A stretch of 64,000 nt of DNA from contig NZ_KE383816.1 of the NCBI RefSeq assembly GCF_000422305.1, positions 110,431-174,430 of the forward strand, written 5' to 3'. Position numbers and translations under genes: made by a program. This document shows positions 1 to 8,805 of this stretch, one piece after another (the first letter of the stretch is position 1; each line of letters opens with the position of its first letter). The notes below the pieces were generated by a model. It saw nothing but the letters and a program-made list of their open reading frames with translations. It did no database searches and was not told the origin of the DNA. Source of the stretch: Luteimonas mephitis DSM 12574. GTDB lineage: Bacteria > Pseudomonadota > Gammaproteobacteria > Xanthomonadales > Xanthomonadaceae.

Positions 1-1
1 A

Positions 2-601
2 TTCGACCGCGACCTGCTGCAGCCGCTCGCCGCCGCCGCGCGCGCGCACGGCGAGTTGACCCTGGTCCACGCCGACGTGCTGGACGTCGACTTCACCGCA
101 TTGGCCGCCGGCACGCCGATCCGCCTGGTCGGCAACCTGCCGTACAACCTGTCGTCGCCGATCCTGTTCCACGCGCTCGACCACGCGGCCGCCGTGCGCG
201 ACATGCACTTCATGCTCCAGAAGGAAGTCGTCGAACGCGCCGCCGCCGGCCCCGGCAGCAAGATCTACGGCCGGCTGAGCGTGATGCTGCAGGCGTTCTG
301 TGAGGTCACTTCGCTGTTCACCGTCGGGCCCGGCGCGTTCCGGCCGCCGCCGAAGGTCGACTCGGCGGTGATGCGGCTGGTGCCGCGCGATCCGGCCGGG
401 ATCGGCATCGACGACCGCAGACGCTTTGCCGAAATCGTCCGCGCCGCGTTCGGGCAGCGCCGCAAGACGCTGCGCAACGCGCTGCGCCTGGTCTGCGACG
501 AAGACGCGATGCGCGATGCCGGCGTCGACCCGCAGGCGCGCGCCGAGCAGCTCGAAGTCGCCGATTTCGTGCGCCTGGCGAACCGGATCGCCGCCGCGTA
601 G
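2..601 (+). CDS. rsmA: 16S rRNA dimethyladenosine transferase RsmA/KsgA (5' truncated by window edge)
   Basis: SAM-dependent enzyme that dimethylates two adjacent adenines in the 3' hairpin of 16S rRNA during 30S maturation. The frame is open from base 2, so only about the last 199 residues are present; the SAM-binding glycine motif lies upstream of the window. Visible are an acidic FDRDLL segment matching the post-motif-II strand, the catalytic NLPYN motif (motif IV) and the C-terminal helical domain with [11 protein letters not shown] and [12 protein letters not shown], all typical of KsgA. The gene precedes apaG and apaH in the same direction, the usual proteobacterial order. Identification is secure; the start is not visible. 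Confidence 0.97.
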   Translation, partial: FDRDLLQPLAAAARAHGELTLVHADVLDVDFTALAAGTPIRLVGNLPYNLSSPILFHALDHAAAVRDMHFMLQKEVVERAAAGPGSKIYGRLSVMLQAFCEVTSLFTVGPGAFRPPPKVDSAVMRLVPRDPAGIGIDDRRRFAEIVRAAFGQRRKTLRNALRLVCDEDAMRDAGVDPQARAEQLEVADFVRLANRIAAA

Positions 602-636
602 TCCAAGCGTTCACCGCAAGCCCTTACACTGTCGCC

Positions 637-1020
637 ATGGACGAAACCGCGGACTACACCCTCGAAATCCAGATCGCCACCCGCTTCCTCGACGAGGAAT
701 CGGCGCCCGACGACGATCGCTACGTGTTTGCCTACACCATCCGCATCCGCAACCTCGGCCGCCTGCCCGCGCAGCTGCTCGCGCGGCACTGGGTCATCAC
801 CGACGCCAACGGCAAGGTCGAGGAAGTGCGCGGCGATGGCGTGGTCGGCGAACAGCCGCGGATCGAACCGGGCGAGCAGTTCACCTACACCTCCGGCGCG
901 GTGCTGGAAACCGCGGTCGGCACCATGCAGGGCAGCTACGGCATGATCGGCGACGACGGCACCCACTTCGACGCGCCGATCCCGGCATTCACGCTGTCGA
1001 TGCCGCGGACCCTGCACTGA
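637..1020 (+). CDS. apaG: ApaG (DUF525) protein
   Basis: Small single-domain protein of 127 residues, the normal family size, with an FnIII-like beta-sandwich fold. Family-typical features are the N-terminal [11 protein letters not shown] strand, [10 protein letters not shown] in the middle and the conserved G-M-x-G-x-Y...F-x-x-P-I-P-x-F pattern near the C terminus. The biochemical role is not firmly established; the family is linked to divalent cation resistance and to nucleotide or phosphate binding. It lies 35 bp after rsmA and 22 bp before apaH, consistent with one operon. Confidence 0.95.
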   Translation: MDETADYTLEIQIATRFLDEESAPDDDRYVFAYTIRIRNLGRLPAQLLARHWVITDANGKVEEVRGDGVVGEQPRIEPGEQFTYTSGAVLETAVGTMQGSYGMIGDDGTHFDAPIPAFTLSMPRTLH

Positions 1021-1042
1021 TGCGCGCGAAGGTGGCGACGGC

Positions 1043-1864
1043 ATGAGCGTGTGGGCCATCGGCGACCTGCAGGGTTGCCTCGAACCGACCCAGCGCCTGC
1101 TCGAGAAGATCGCCTTCGACCCGTCGCGCGACACGCTGTGGTTCTGCGGCGACCTGGTCAACCGCGGCGGCGAGTCGCTGGAAACGCTGCGGCTGGTGCA
1201 CTCGCTGCGCGACAACGCCGTCAGCGTGCTGGGCAACCACGACCTGTCGCTGCTGGCCATCGCCGAGCGCAACGAGCAGGACCAGCGCAAGGTCAATCCC
1301 GACCTGCGTCGGGTGCTGTTCGCGCCGGATCGCGACGCGCTGCTCGACTGGCTGCGCATGCAGCCGCTGGCGCATGTCGACCGCGAACTTGGCTGGATGA
1401 TGATCCACGCCGGCCTTGCACCGAAGTGGACGACGCAGCTGGCCGAGAAATACGCGCGCGAGGTCGAGGACCGGCTGCGCAACGGCAGCTACCGCAAGCT
1501 GTTCAAGCAGATGTACGGCGACCGCCCGGGATGGTCGCCGGGGCTCAAGGGCCTGGACCGCGAGCGCGCGATCATCAACATCTTCACCCGCATGCGCTAC
1601 TGCACGCCGCGCGGGCGGATCGCGTTCGAGGAGAAGAACACGCCCGGTACGCAGCAGCCCGGCCTGTATCCCTGGTACGAAGTGCCGGGCCACGCGCCGC
1701 GCGACCTGAAGATCGTCTGCGGCCACTGGAGCGCGCTGGGCCTGTTCATCGGCCACGGCGTGCACGCGATCGACACCGGCGCGGTCTGGGGCGGCAAGCT
1801 CACCGCGCTGCAGCTCGACAGCGACGAGCTGCGCGTGGTGCAGGTGCCCGGCCGCATCACGTAG
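1043..1864 (+). CDS. apaH: Symmetrical diadenosine tetraphosphatase ApaH
   Basis: Cytoplasmic metallophosphatase that splits Ap4A into two ADP, limiting alarmone and NpnN-cap levels. The protein is 273 residues, close to the usual length of about 280. The metal-binding signature is complete: GDLQGC near the N terminus, GDLVNRGG, then GNHD, followed by conserved histidines in MIHAG and CGHWSALG. Its stop codon TAG lies inside a GTAGGTCGGGG palindrome arm. A partly similar copy of its last 22 codons follows about 30 bp downstream (1891-1957), suggesting that the original 3' end was displaced when the repeat arrived. Confidence 0.97.
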   Translation: MSVWAIGDLQGCLEPTQRLLEKIAFDPSRDTLWFCGDLVNRGGESLETLRLVHSLRDNAVSVLGNHDLSLLAIAERNEQDQRKVNPDLRRVLFAPDRDALLDWLRMQPLAHVDRELGWMMIHAGLAPKWTTQLAEKYAREVEDRLRNGSYRKLFKQMYGDRPGWSPGLKGLDRERAIINIFTRMRYCTPRGRIAFEEKNTPGTQQPGLYPWYEVPGHAPRDLKIVCGHWSALGLFIGHGVHAIDTGAVWGGKLTALQLDSDELRVVQVPGRIT

Positions 1865-1988
1865 GTCGGGGCTACGCCCGTCCGCTCCTGGTTCACCGCG
1901 CAGCAACTCGACCGCGACGAATTACGCCTCGCGCAGGGTGTGCCTGGCCGCATCACCCGGCAAGATCTGTCGGGGCGTAGCGACCTAC
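1861..1988. repeat. REP-like inverted pair, locus 1
   Basis: Two inverted arms, GTAGGTCGGGGCTACGCCC at 1861-1879 and the near-complementary GTCGGGGCGTAGCGACCTAC at 1969-1988, flank about 90 bp between the convergent apaH and folA genes. The TAG of the left arm is the apaH stop codon and the complementary TAG of the right arm is the folA stop codon. The same palindrome recurs at four other intergenic places in this window. Confidence 0.85.
1891..1957 (+). pseudogene. Relic of the apaH 3' end
   Basis: This stretch translates, in one frame, as FTAQQLDRDELRLAQGVPG followed by RIT. That parallels the genuine apaH C terminus, LTALQLDSDELRVVQVPGR then IT (1798-1860), with an extra GV-type insertion. 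By eye about three quarters of the bases match. It is not preceded by a start codon and lies wholly between two REP arms, so it is best read as a displaced or duplicated apaH tail rather than a gene. Confidence 0.65.
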
Positions 1989-2497
1989 CGCCGGTAATCG
2001 ACGAATTCGAAAGCGAACGCGTGTTTCGCGTCGGCTTCATGCCGCTCGCGCGCCACAATGCGCCAGGCCTCCGGGTCGAACTCCGGGAAGAACGCGTCCG
2101 CACCGTCGACTGCCGCCTCGACATGGGTCAGGTGCAGCACGGTCGCCAACGGCAGCGCCAGCGCATAGACCTGCGCGCCGCCGATCACGCAAAGCTCCGT
2201 CGCGCCATCGTCCGCGGCGATGCGCAGCGCGGCGTCGATCGACGCCACCGCTTCCATGCCGCCAAAAGGCACACGCCCGCTGCGGGTGAGCATCAGGTTG
2301 CGCCGCCCCGGCAGCGCACGGCCGAGCGACTCGGCCGTCTTGCGCCCCATCAGGATCGGCTTGCCCAGGGTCAGCGCCTTGAAGTGGCGGAAATCGTCCG
2401 GCAGGTGCCACGGCATCGCGTTGCCGCGGCCGATGGCGCGGTTGCGGTCGAGCGCGGCGACCAGGGCAACGCCCACCCCTGCATTGCTCCGCGGCAT
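1985..2497 (-). CDS. folA: Dihydrofolate reductase
   Basis: NADPH-dependent reduction of dihydrofolate to tetrahydrofolate, regenerating the cofactor oxidised by thymidylate synthase encoded just upstream. The reading frame is open further upstream, but the ATG at 2497 gives MPRSNAGVGVALVAALDRN, 170 residues, the normal size; longer starts would overlap thyA. DHFR signatures are present: GRGNAMPWHLPDD (substrate loop with acidic residue), MGRKTAESLGRALPGR and VIGGAQVYALALP. The stop lies inside a REP arm. It is the last gene of the lgt-thyA-folA group. Confidence 0.95.
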   Translation of the reverse strand: MPRSNAGVGVALVAALDRNRAIGRGNAMPWHLPDDFRHFKALTLGKPILMGRKTAESLGRALPGRRNLMLTRSGRVPFGGMEAVASIDAALRIAADDGATELCVIGGAQVYALALPLATVLHLTHVEAAVDGADAFFPEFDPEAWRIVARERHEADAKHAFAFEFVDYRR

Positions 2498-2552
2498 CGG
2501 CGCCCGTCGTGCCGGCAAATCATCCATCACGACCCACCGATCACTCGCGTGG

Positions 2553-3347
2553 TCACACCGCCACCGGCGCCTTGATCGCCGGCATCGGGTCGTAGCCCTC
2601 GATGGCGATGTCATCGAAGCCGAAGCCGAAGATGTCGCGCACCGCGGGGTTCAGCTTCAGCGTCGGCAGCGCACGCGGCGTGCGCGACAGCTGCTCGCGC
2701 GCCTGTTCGTAGTGGTTCGAGTACAGGTGCGCGTCGCCGAGCGTATGCACGAAGTCGCCGACGCCCAGGCCGGTCACCTGCGCCACCATGTGCGTGAGCA
2801 GCGCGTAGCTGGCGATGTTGAACGGCACGCCGAGGAAGATGTCGCCGCTGCGCTGGTAGAGCTGGCAGCTGAGCCTGCCGTCGACCACGTAGAACTGGAA
2901 CAGCGCGTGGCAGGGCATCAGCGCCATCTTCGGCAGGTCGGCGACGTTCCATGCGCTGATCACCAGGCGGCGCGAATCCGGGTTGCGCCGGATCTCGTCG
3001 ACCAGCCACTGGATCTGGTCGACCTCGCCGCCATCTGCGGTCGCCCAGCGCCGCCACTGTTTCCCGTAGACCGGCCCGAGCTCGCCGTCCGCGTCGGCCC
3101 ACTCGTCCCAGATCGAAACCTTGTTGTCCTTCAGGTAGGCGACGTTGGTGTCGCCCTGCAGGAACCACAGCAGTTCGTGCACGATCGAGCGCAGGTGCAA
3201 CTTCTTGGTGGTGACCAGCGGGAAGCCTTCGTCGAGGTCGAAGCGCATCTGCCAGCCGAACACGCTGCGCGTGCCGGTGCCGGTGCGGTCCGACTTCTCC
3301 GCGCCGTGTTCGAGCACGTGGCGCAGCAGGTCGAGGTATTGCCTCAT
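2553..3347 (-). CDS. thyA: Thymidylate synthase
   Basis: Converts dUMP to dTMP using methylene-tetrahydrofolate and releasing dihydrofolate for FolA. The start at 3347 ([15 protein letters not shown]) gives 264 residues, the same as the classical enzyme; a longer in-frame extension is ignored because it runs into lgt. Key motifs are [13 protein letters not shown] for phosphate binding, the nucleophile region [11 protein letters not shown], and the folate/dUMP loop [14 protein letters not shown] with [11 protein letters not shown]. The start overlaps the lgt stop by 4 bp (ATGA), indicating translational coupling. Confidence 0.97.
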   Translation of the reverse strand: MRQYLDLLRHVLEHGAEKSDRTGTGTRSVFGWQMRFDLDEGFPLVTTKKLHLRSIVHELLWFLQGDTNVAYLKDNKVSIWDEWADADGELGPVYGKQWRRWATADGGEVDQIQWLVDEIRRNPDSRRLVISAWNVADLPKMALMPCHALFQFYVVDGRLSCQLYQRSGDIFLGVPFNIASYALLTHMVAQVTGLGVGDFVHTLGDAHLYSNHYEQAREQLSRTPRALPTLKLNPAVRDIFGFGFDDIAIEGYDPMPAIKAPVAV

Positions 3348-4231
3348 GCGGCGCCTGCCTGCGCAGCCGGCTGCGGTTGCAGCGTCGGCGCGCGCCGCGA
3401 CATCCACAGCCAGACCAGTCCGATCGCAACCAGCGGCAGGCTCAGCACCTGGCCCATCGTGAGCCAGCCGAAGGCGAGGTAGCCGATCTGCGTGTCGGGC
3501 AGGCGCACGAATTCAACCGCGAACCGGAACACGCCGTACAGCAGCGCGAACATGCCCGCCACCGCGTAGCGCGGCCGCGGCTTGCGCGAGTACCACCACA
3601 GGATGCAGAACATCGCCACGCCTTCGAGCCCGGCCTGGTAGATCTGCGAGGGGTGGCGCGCGAACACGTCCAGCGCGCCGGCATCGAACTGCGCGCGCAG
3701 CGCGGCGGGATCGAGTCCGAGCTTCACGATCTCCGGCGCCTGCGGAAACACCACGCCCCACCCGCCTTCGGTGAACTTGCCCCACAGCTCGCCGTTGATG
3801 TAGTTGCCCAGCCGGCCAAGTCCGAGCCCGGGCGGCACCAGCGGCGCGACGAAATCGGCGACGTCGAAGAAATGCAGCTTCTGCTTCCGCGCCCACAGCC
3901 ACGCGGCGACCATCACCCCGAGCAGCCCGCCGTGGAAGCTCATCCCGCCTTCCCAGATCTTGAACACCTGCAGCGGATGGGCGAGGTAGGTGGACAGGTC
4001 GTAGAACAGGATGTAGCCGATGCGCCCGCCCAGCACCACGCCGAGCATGCCGTAGAACATCAGGTCGCCGAACGCGTTGGCGTCCACGCCCGGCAGCCGG
4101 CCCGCGCGCACGCGGCGCTGGCCGAGGAACCAGGCCGCCGCGAACCCGAGCAGGTACATGATCCCGTACCAGTGCACGGCCAGCGGGCCGACCTGCAGGG
4201 CGATCGGGTCGATCTGGTTCAGTAGCAGCAT
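3344..4231 (-). CDS. lgt: Prolipoprotein diacylglyceryl transferase
   Basis: Inner-membrane enzyme that transfers diacylglycerol from phosphatidylglycerol to the lipobox cysteine of prolipoproteins. It is 295 residues with about seven hydrophobic helices; [11 protein letters not shown] opens the protein, FHGGLLGV holds a conserved His-Gly-Gly, and the family hallmark [12 protein letters not shown] is present. Several predicted lipoproteins in this window (LemA-like, SGNH hydrolase, the histidine acid phosphatase) would be its substrates. It precedes thyA with a 4-bp overlap, a common gammaproteobacterial arrangement. Confidence 0.96.
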   Translation of the reverse strand: MLLLNQIDPIALQVGPLAVHWYGIMYLLGFAAAWFLGQRRVRAGRLPGVDANAFGDLMFYGMLGVVLGGRIGYILFYDLSTYLAHPLQVFKIWEGGMSFHGGLLGVMVAAWLWARKQKLHFFDVADFVAPLVPPGLGLGRLGNYINGELWGKFTEGGWGVVFPQAPEIVKLGLDPAALRAQFDAGALDVFARHPSQIYQAGLEGVAMFCILWWYSRKPRPRYAVAGMFALLYGVFRFAVEFVRLPDTQIGYLAFGWLTMGQVLSLPLVAIGLVWLWMSRRAPTLQPQPAAQAGAA

Positions 4232-4362
4232 CTGGCGCGGCGCTCCGGGTTTCGTCCGCGCCTATTGTGCCGTGCCGTGGAAGGCCGCGCTTGCCCGGAT
4301 CGCGTTCGCCACGCACCCGCGCGATGGCAACGTGCCGCATCGGGGTGCCCGCACCCCGCGCT

Positions 4363-4866
4363 TCAGAGCACGCGCGGCAGGTCCGGCAGTTCGTTCTCGT
4401 CGGCGTCGCCGGGAGTGCGCGGGAAATGCGCGGCAAGCAGGTCCGAGATCGCCGCCACGCCGGCCACGATTGCCGCCTCCGGCTCGCCGGCACGCAGGCG
4501 TTCCTCCATCAGCGCGCAGGCCCCGCGCCACTGCTCCGCGCTGACCAGGCCGGCAAGGCCACGGTCGGCGACGACCTCGATGCGGCGATCGGCCAGCAGC
4601 AGGTAGACCAGCACGCCGCTGTTGGCCTGGGTATCCCAGACCCTCAGCTGCGCAAACACGTCGTGCGCGCGGTCCCGGGCCTGCACGCCGCGCAGCAACT
4701 GCCGCAGCGGCAGCGCGGGCTCTACCGCGAAGCAGATTTCGCCGCGATGGCGTGCCTCGCCCGCGCTGACGGCGTCAGCGATGCGCTGCAGGCTGGCCGC
4801 GGGAAACAGGCGGCCCGCCGGCCCGGCGAACACGTGTCGCAGCAGGCGCGCGATTCGTTCCGCCAT
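4363..4866 (-). CDS. TPM-domain protein, short membrane-less form
   Basis: Protein of 167 residues of the TPM (YgcG-type) family, lacking a signal peptide. The central segment (VWDTQANSGVLVYLLLADRR followed by IEVVADRGLAGLVS) carries the conserved core of the domain. The ATG at 4866 is preferred over a GTG one codon upstream because GGGGAG lies six bases ahead. It overlaps the stop of the glycine-rich TPM gene (TGATG). It forms, with that gene and the lemA-like gene, a three-gene unit seen widely in proteobacteria; the biochemical function is unknown. Confidence 0.85.
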   Translation of the reverse strand: MAERIARLLRHVFAGPAGRLFPAASLQRIADAVSAGEARHRGEICFAVEPALPLRQLLRGVQARDRAHDVFAQLRVWDTQANSGVLVYLLLADRRIEVVADRGLAGLVSAEQWRGACALMEERLRAGEPEAAIVAGVAAISDLLAAHFPRTPGDADENELPDLPRVL

Positions 4867-5789
4867 CACCAGCTCCCCGAGGCGCCGCCGCCCCCGCTCA
4901 TGCCACCGCCGCCGGACCAGCCGCCTCCGCCACCGCCAAAGCCGCCGCCCGAACCGCCGCCGAAGCCGCCTCCGCCCCAGCCGCCTCCACCGCCGAACCC
5001 GCCCCAGCCGCCGTGGCGCGCATAGCTCCCGGCCGGCACCTTAACCAGGCCGTAGAGGAATCCGAGCAGCGCCGCAACGCCGCCGAGGCCGAGCAGCGAC
5101 GACAGCAGCCACGCCACCCCGCCCGCGGCACCGCCGGTCAGCACCCCGCGCACGCCGGCCGGCGTGCGGCCGAATACGCCGCGCACGAAGCTGGCGGCGA
5201 TGAACGCCGCGAACAGCGCGAACAGCCAGTCGCCGCCACTCTCCTGCCTGCCGCGGTTGTCGGCGATCGGCGCCGGCAGCGGTTCGCCGTCGATCAGCTT
5301 CACCAGCACCGCGGTGGCGTCGACGATGCCGCCGCCGTAGTCGCCGGCGCGGAACTTCGGCGCCATGTACTCCTGGATGATGCGCCCGGCGGTGATGTCG
5401 GGAATTGCGCCCTCCAGGCCATAGCCGGGCTGGATGCGCACGCGTCGGTCGTCCCTGGCCACCACCACCAGCACCGCGTCATCGGTGCCCTTGCGGCCGA
5501 GCTTCCACTGGTCGAACACGCGCTGCGTGTACTGCTCGATCGACTCGGGCTGCGTGCTCGCCACCACCAGCACCTGCAGCTGGCTGCCCTTGCGCCGCTG
5601 CAGCGCCAGCGCCTGCTGTTCGAGCTGCTGCCTGTCCGCGGCATCGATCGTGCCGGTGGCATCGACCACCGGCGAATCCAGCGGCGGGATCGCGGCGAGC
5701 TGCTGCGCGCGCACCTGCGCCGACGGCAGCACCGCCAGCACCAGCGCCAGCAGCAGTGCGCCGGCCCAGCCCGGCCGCGGCGACATCAT
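4866..5789 (-). CDS. TPM-domain (YgcG family) exported membrane protein with glycine-rich tail
   Basis: Protein of 307 residues: a signal peptide (residues 1-28, ending AQVRA), a TPM domain at about 35-165 with ATGTIDAADRQQLEQQ, QPGYGLEGAIPD and FRAGDYGGGI, one or two hydrophobic segments at about 190-250, and a C-terminal 55-residue tail almost wholly Gly, Trp and Ser with short aromatic interruptions. Such tails are usual in this family. The domain has been called a phosphatase in plants, but the bacterial function is unclear. Sixteen bp separate it from the upstream lemA-like gene, consistent with cotranscription. Confidence 0.9.
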   Translation of the reverse strand: MMSPRPGWAGALLLALVLAVLPSAQVRAQQLAAIPPLDSPVVDATGTIDAADRQQLEQQALALQRRKGSQLQVLVVASTQPESIEQYTQRVFDQWKLGRKGTDDAVLVVVARDDRRVRIQPGYGLEGAIPDITAGRIIQEYMAPKFRAGDYGGGIVDATAVLVKLIDGEPLPAPIADNRGRQESGGDWLFALFAAFIAASFVRGVFGRTPAGVRGVLTGGAAGGVAWLLSSLLGLGGVAALLGFLYGLVKVPAGSYARHGGWGGFGGGGGWGGGGFGGGSGGGFGGGGGGWSGGGGMSGGGGASGSW

Positions 5790-5805
5790 CCCGGCCCGCG
5801 CCGGC

Positions 5806-6423
5806 TCAGTTGGCCGGCTGCGGCGGCGGCGGTTGCTGCGGCGTTGCAGGCGCCTGCCCGAAGTCGACCGCGGGCGCTTCCTGGATCGCGCGTTCGTTCT
5901 CGACCGTGAAGTTGGGCTTCTGCTTGTAGCCGAACATCATCGCCACCAGGTTCTGCGGGAACGAGCGGATGTAGGTGTTGTAGTCCTGCACCAGCTGGAT
6001 GTAGCGGCCGCGCGCCACGGTGATCCGGTTCTCGGTGCCCTCGAGCTGGGTCTGCAGGTTCAGGAAGGCCTGGTCGGCCTTGAGGTTGGGATAGCTCTCC
6101 ACCACCGCCATCAGCCGCGACAGCGCGCCCGACAGTTCGCCCTGCGCCTGCTGGAACTGCTGCAGCGAGGCCGCGTCGTCGGCATTGACGTTGATCTGCC
6201 CGACCTTGGCGCGCGCCTCGGTCACCTGGGTGAGCACCTGCTGCTCGTGCGCCGCGTAGCCCTTCACCGTGCTGACCAGGTTGGGAATCAGGTCGGCGCG
6301 GCGCTTGTACTGGTTGAGTACCTCCGACCAGCCGGCCTTGACCGCTTCGTCCTTCTGCTGGATCTGGTTGTATCCGCAGCCGCTGAGCAGCGCGGCGAGC
6401 ACCATCAACAGGATCAAGCGCAT
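5806..6423 (-). CDS. lemA: LemA family lipoprotein
   Basis: Helical envelope protein of the LemA family. The ATG at 6423 gives MRLILLMVLAALLSGC, a textbook lipoprotein signal with the lipobox LSGC; longer in-frame starts would bury it. The mature part is a four-helix LemA domain beginning VKAGWSEVLNQYKRRADLIP and containing RNLVAMM-type conserved residues near SFPQNLVAMMFGYK. The C terminus is Pro/Gln-rich. It heads the operon with two TPM proteins, a conserved pairing. Exact role unknown; an envelope-associated function is inferred. Confidence 0.92.
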   Translation of the reverse strand: MRLILLMVLAALLSGCGYNQIQQKDEAVKAGWSEVLNQYKRRADLIPNLVSTVKGYAAHEQQVLTQVTEARAKVGQINVNADDAASLQQFQQAQGELSGALSRLMAVVESYPNLKADQAFLNLQTQLEGTENRITVARGRYIQLVQDYNTYIRSFPQNLVAMMFGYKQKPNFTVENERAIQEAPAVDFGQAPATPQQPPPPQPAN

Positions 6424-6501
6424 GGTCCGGCTCCGTTGGGAAGACGCCGGCATTGCAGCATCCCGCGCCCTCCGGCGCAACGCCTTTCCGGGCGCGCTCC
6501 T

Positions 6502-7242
6502 TCAGGGCTCCTCGCCGCGCAGCCGCGCGCGGCGCTTGGCCCACAGGTTCAGCGATTCCACCGCGGCAGAGAAGCCCATCGCGCCGTAGATGTAGCCCTT
6601 GGGCAGGTGGATGCCGAGGCCGTCGACGAGCAGGTAGGCACCGATCAGCACGATGAACGCGAGCGCCAGCATCTTGATCGTCGGGTTGTTGTCGATGAAC
6701 TGGCCCAGCGGCCGCGCGGCCAGCAGCATCACCGCCACCGCCAGCAGGATCGCCGCCACCATCACCGGCACGTACTGGTCGGCCATGCCGACCGCGGCGA
6801 TCACCGAGTCGAGCGAGAACACGATGTCGATCACCGCGATCTGCGCGATCACCGCGCCGAAGGACGAGACCGGCTTGGTATTGATGTCCTCGGACTCTTC
6901 CTCACCCGCGACCAGGTCGCGGATTTCCATCGTGCCCTTCACCAGCAGGAACACGCCGCCGAGGATCAGGACCAGGTCGCGGATCGAGACGCCCTGGCCG
7001 AACAGCGTGAACAGGTCCTGCTTCATGTGCGCCAGATAGGCCAGCGTCAGCAGCAGCGCGATGCGCGTCAGGCATGCCACCGCGATGCCGAACTTGCGCG
7101 CGCGCTCGCGCTGGCTCGCCGGCAGGCGGCTGACCGCGATCGAAATGAACACGAGGTTGTCGATGCCCAGCACGATCTCGATCGAACTCAACGTCAACAG
7201 CAGGATCCAGACTTGCGGATCGGCCAGCATTTGCAAACTCAT
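6502..7242 (-). CDS. TerC family integral membrane protein
   Basis: Multi-pass protein (246 residues, about seven helices) of the TerC/Alx family, which includes manganese exporters and proteins loading metals onto exported enzymes. Two hallmark acidic motifs are present: EIVLGIDNLVFI near the N terminus and DIVFSLDSVIAA in the middle. The ATG at 7242 follows AAGGAA at a suitable distance; a TTG lies one codon upstream. Only about 70 bp separate it from dgkA, so no yybP-ykoY-type manganese riboswitch fits upstream. Substrate is not predictable from sequence. Confidence 0.9.
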   Translation of the reverse strand: MSLQMLADPQVWILLLTLSSIEIVLGIDNLVFISIAVSRLPASQRERARKFGIAVACLTRIALLLTLAYLAHMKQDLFTLFGQGVSIRDLVLILGGVFLLVKGTMEIRDLVAGEEESEDINTKPVSSFGAVIAQIAVIDIVFSLDSVIAAVGMADQYVPVMVAAILLAVAVMLLAARPLGQFIDNNPTIKMLALAFIVLIGAYLLVDGLGIHLPKGYIYGAMGFSAAVESLNLWAKRRARLRGEEP

Positions 7243-7312
7243 CAAACGGTTTCCTTCAGTAATGGCCCGGCGGCCTCGGGCGCGGAGGGCACGGCGGCAA
7301 TGGCCACCGGCC

Positions 7313-7732
7313 TCACGTCCAGCGCGGCGCCAGGATCAATCCCCAGCACAGCAAGACATTCATCATCAGCACGAACACCGCCGCTGACCCCATGTCCTTG
7401 GCGCGCCCGGCCAGTTCATGGTGTTCGGCGCCGTAACGTTCGATCACCGCCTCGATCGCGGAGTTGAGCAGCTCGGCGGCCAGCACCAGCAGCATCGACC
7501 CGAGCAGCAGCGCGCGCTCCAGGCCGCTGCCGCCAAGCCACGCCGCCAGCGGCGCGAGCAGCACGAACAGGCAGACTTCAAGCCGGAACGACGATTCGTG
7601 CAGCCACGCCGCACGCAGGCCCTGCAGCGACCAGATCGTGGCCTTCAGGATCCGCCGCGGTCCGCGCGGCAGGTGCCCGACTTCATCGGCCACCTCAGCA
7701 CCCGCCACGAGAAGCGATGGCGGAACCGGCAT
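7313..7732 (-). CDS. dgkA: Diacylglycerol kinase
   Basis: Small trimeric inner-membrane kinase that phosphorylates diacylglycerol to phosphatidate, recycling the lipid released by periplasmic glucan synthesis. Three hydrophobic helices are evident, with the conserved WSLQGLRAAW, ELLNSAIEAVIERYG and ELAGRAKDMGSAAVFV motifs that hold the catalytic and ATP-binding residues. The start is uncertain: ATG at 7732 gives 139 residues, while a GTG at 7693 gives about 126, nearer the family norm. It is transcribed divergently from the SGNH lipoprotein gene. Confidence 0.93.
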   Translation of the reverse strand: MPVPPSLLVAGAEVADEVGHLPRGPRRILKATIWSLQGLRAAWLHESSFRLEVCLFVLLAPLAAWLGGSGLERALLLGSMLLVLAAELLNSAIEAVIERYGAEHHELAGRAKDMGSAAVFVLMMNVLLCWGLILAPRWT

Positions 7733-7948
7733 CGCACCGGCGGAATCGATCCGTCGCGCCGTGGCCGCATGGGGCAGATTCTGCAGTCCGCTGCATGAAA
7801 AAGACGGGGTCCCGCGACCGGAGGCTGGAATCCTGCAATTTTGCCACATGGACGGCGTCCAACGCCTGCCCGACCGCGCTGGAACCCCGGCATTTGCAAT
7901 CGATTCCGGGCACTGTTCCACTGGCGGCCCCGGCCCAGGGAGCCTCGC

Positions 7949-8647
7949 ATGCGACTGATCTTCCTGCCCATCCTGCTGGCCGCCCTCCTGGTTGCCTGCA
8001 CCGCTGTCGAACAGACGACCGCCCGGGCGCCCACGCCACCTGTCGCCGAAGCGGTGTCTTCACCCAAGTGGGCCACCGACATGGCCGGCTTCGCCGCCGA
8101 GGACGCGCGCGATCCGCCGCCGGCGCATCCGATCGTGTTCACCGGCAGCTCCTCGGTGCGGATGTGGCGGACGCTGGCGGAGGACTTCCCCGGCCGTGCG
8201 GTGCTCAACCGCGGCTTCGGCGGCTCGCAGCTGCGCGATGCGACCTGGTATGCCGACGAGGTTGCGATCCACTACCAGCCGCGCCAGATGGTGCTGTATT
8301 CGGGTGACAACGACATCGATGCCGGGCGCACGCCCGAGCAGGTGCGCGACGATTTCCGCGCCTTCGTCGCCCGCATCCGCCGCGACCTTCCCGGCGTGCC
8401 GATCGCCTGGCTGGCGATCAAGCCGAGCCTGGCGCGCATCGACCAGCTGCCGGCACAGCAGCGCGCCAACGCGCTGGTGAAGGCCGAGGCGGCGCGGATG
8501 CGCGATGTCGCCTTCATCGACGTCGCCACGCCGATGCTCGATGCCGACGGCAGGCCGCGCGCGGAGCTGTTCCTCGAAGACGGGCTGCACATGAACCGCG
8601 AGGGGTACGCACTGTGGCGGGGAATCGTGGCGCCGTACCTGCGCTGA
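7949..8647 (+). CDS. SGNH/GDSL-family hydrolase lipoprotein
   Basis: Predicted lipoprotein esterase of 232 residues. The ATG at 7949 gives MRLIFLPILLAALLVAC with a clear lipobox. All four SGNH blocks are visible: FTGSSSVRMW (catalytic Ser), LNRGFGGSQL (Gly), YSGDNDI (Asn) and DGLHMNREGY (Asp-x-x-His). It resembles the small GDSL proteins acting on acyl or acetyl esters; the substrate cannot be deduced. It is monocistronic and faces isoaspartyl peptidase, with a REP-like pair between the two stops. Confidence 0.88.
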   Translation: MRLIFLPILLAALLVACTAVEQTTARAPTPPVAEAVSSPKWATDMAGFAAEDARDPPPAHPIVFTGSSSVRMWRTLAEDFPGRAVLNRGFGGSQLRDATWYADEVAIHYQPRQMVLYSGDNDIDAGRTPEQVRDDFRAFVARIRRDLPGVPIAWLAIKPSLARIDQLPAQQRANALVKAEAARMRDVAFIDVATPMLDADGRPRAELFLEDGLHMNREGYALWRGIVAPYLR

Positions 8648-8658
8648 TCGCCTTCCAC

Positions 8659-8730
8659 TCAGGTCGGGGCTAAGCCACGACGCACGGGATTGGAGCGCTG
8701 CGGGGTGTCGGGTACGTAGCCCCGACCTGC
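8659..8730. repeat. REP-like inverted pair, locus 2
   Basis: Arms TCAGGTCGGGGCTAAGCC (8659-8676) and GTACGTAGCCCCGACCTGC (8712-8730) are inverted and lie between the convergent SGNH hydrolase and isoaspartyl peptidase genes. They could fold as one long hairpin in transcripts from either side and so act as a bidirectional 3' end or terminator. Confidence 0.8.
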
Positions 8731-8805
8731 GGCGGTTCGCGGGCGTCGGTGCATGGCCGGCGCGCGAGGCCGGAGGATCCGCAAAGTGCCGCGGTGCAGC
8801 CCGGC

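Noticed and set aside
7243..7312. yybP-ykoY manganese riboswitch before the TerC gene
   Set aside because: Only about 70 bp lie between dgkA and terC, too short for the full aptamer, and no conserved loop was seen.
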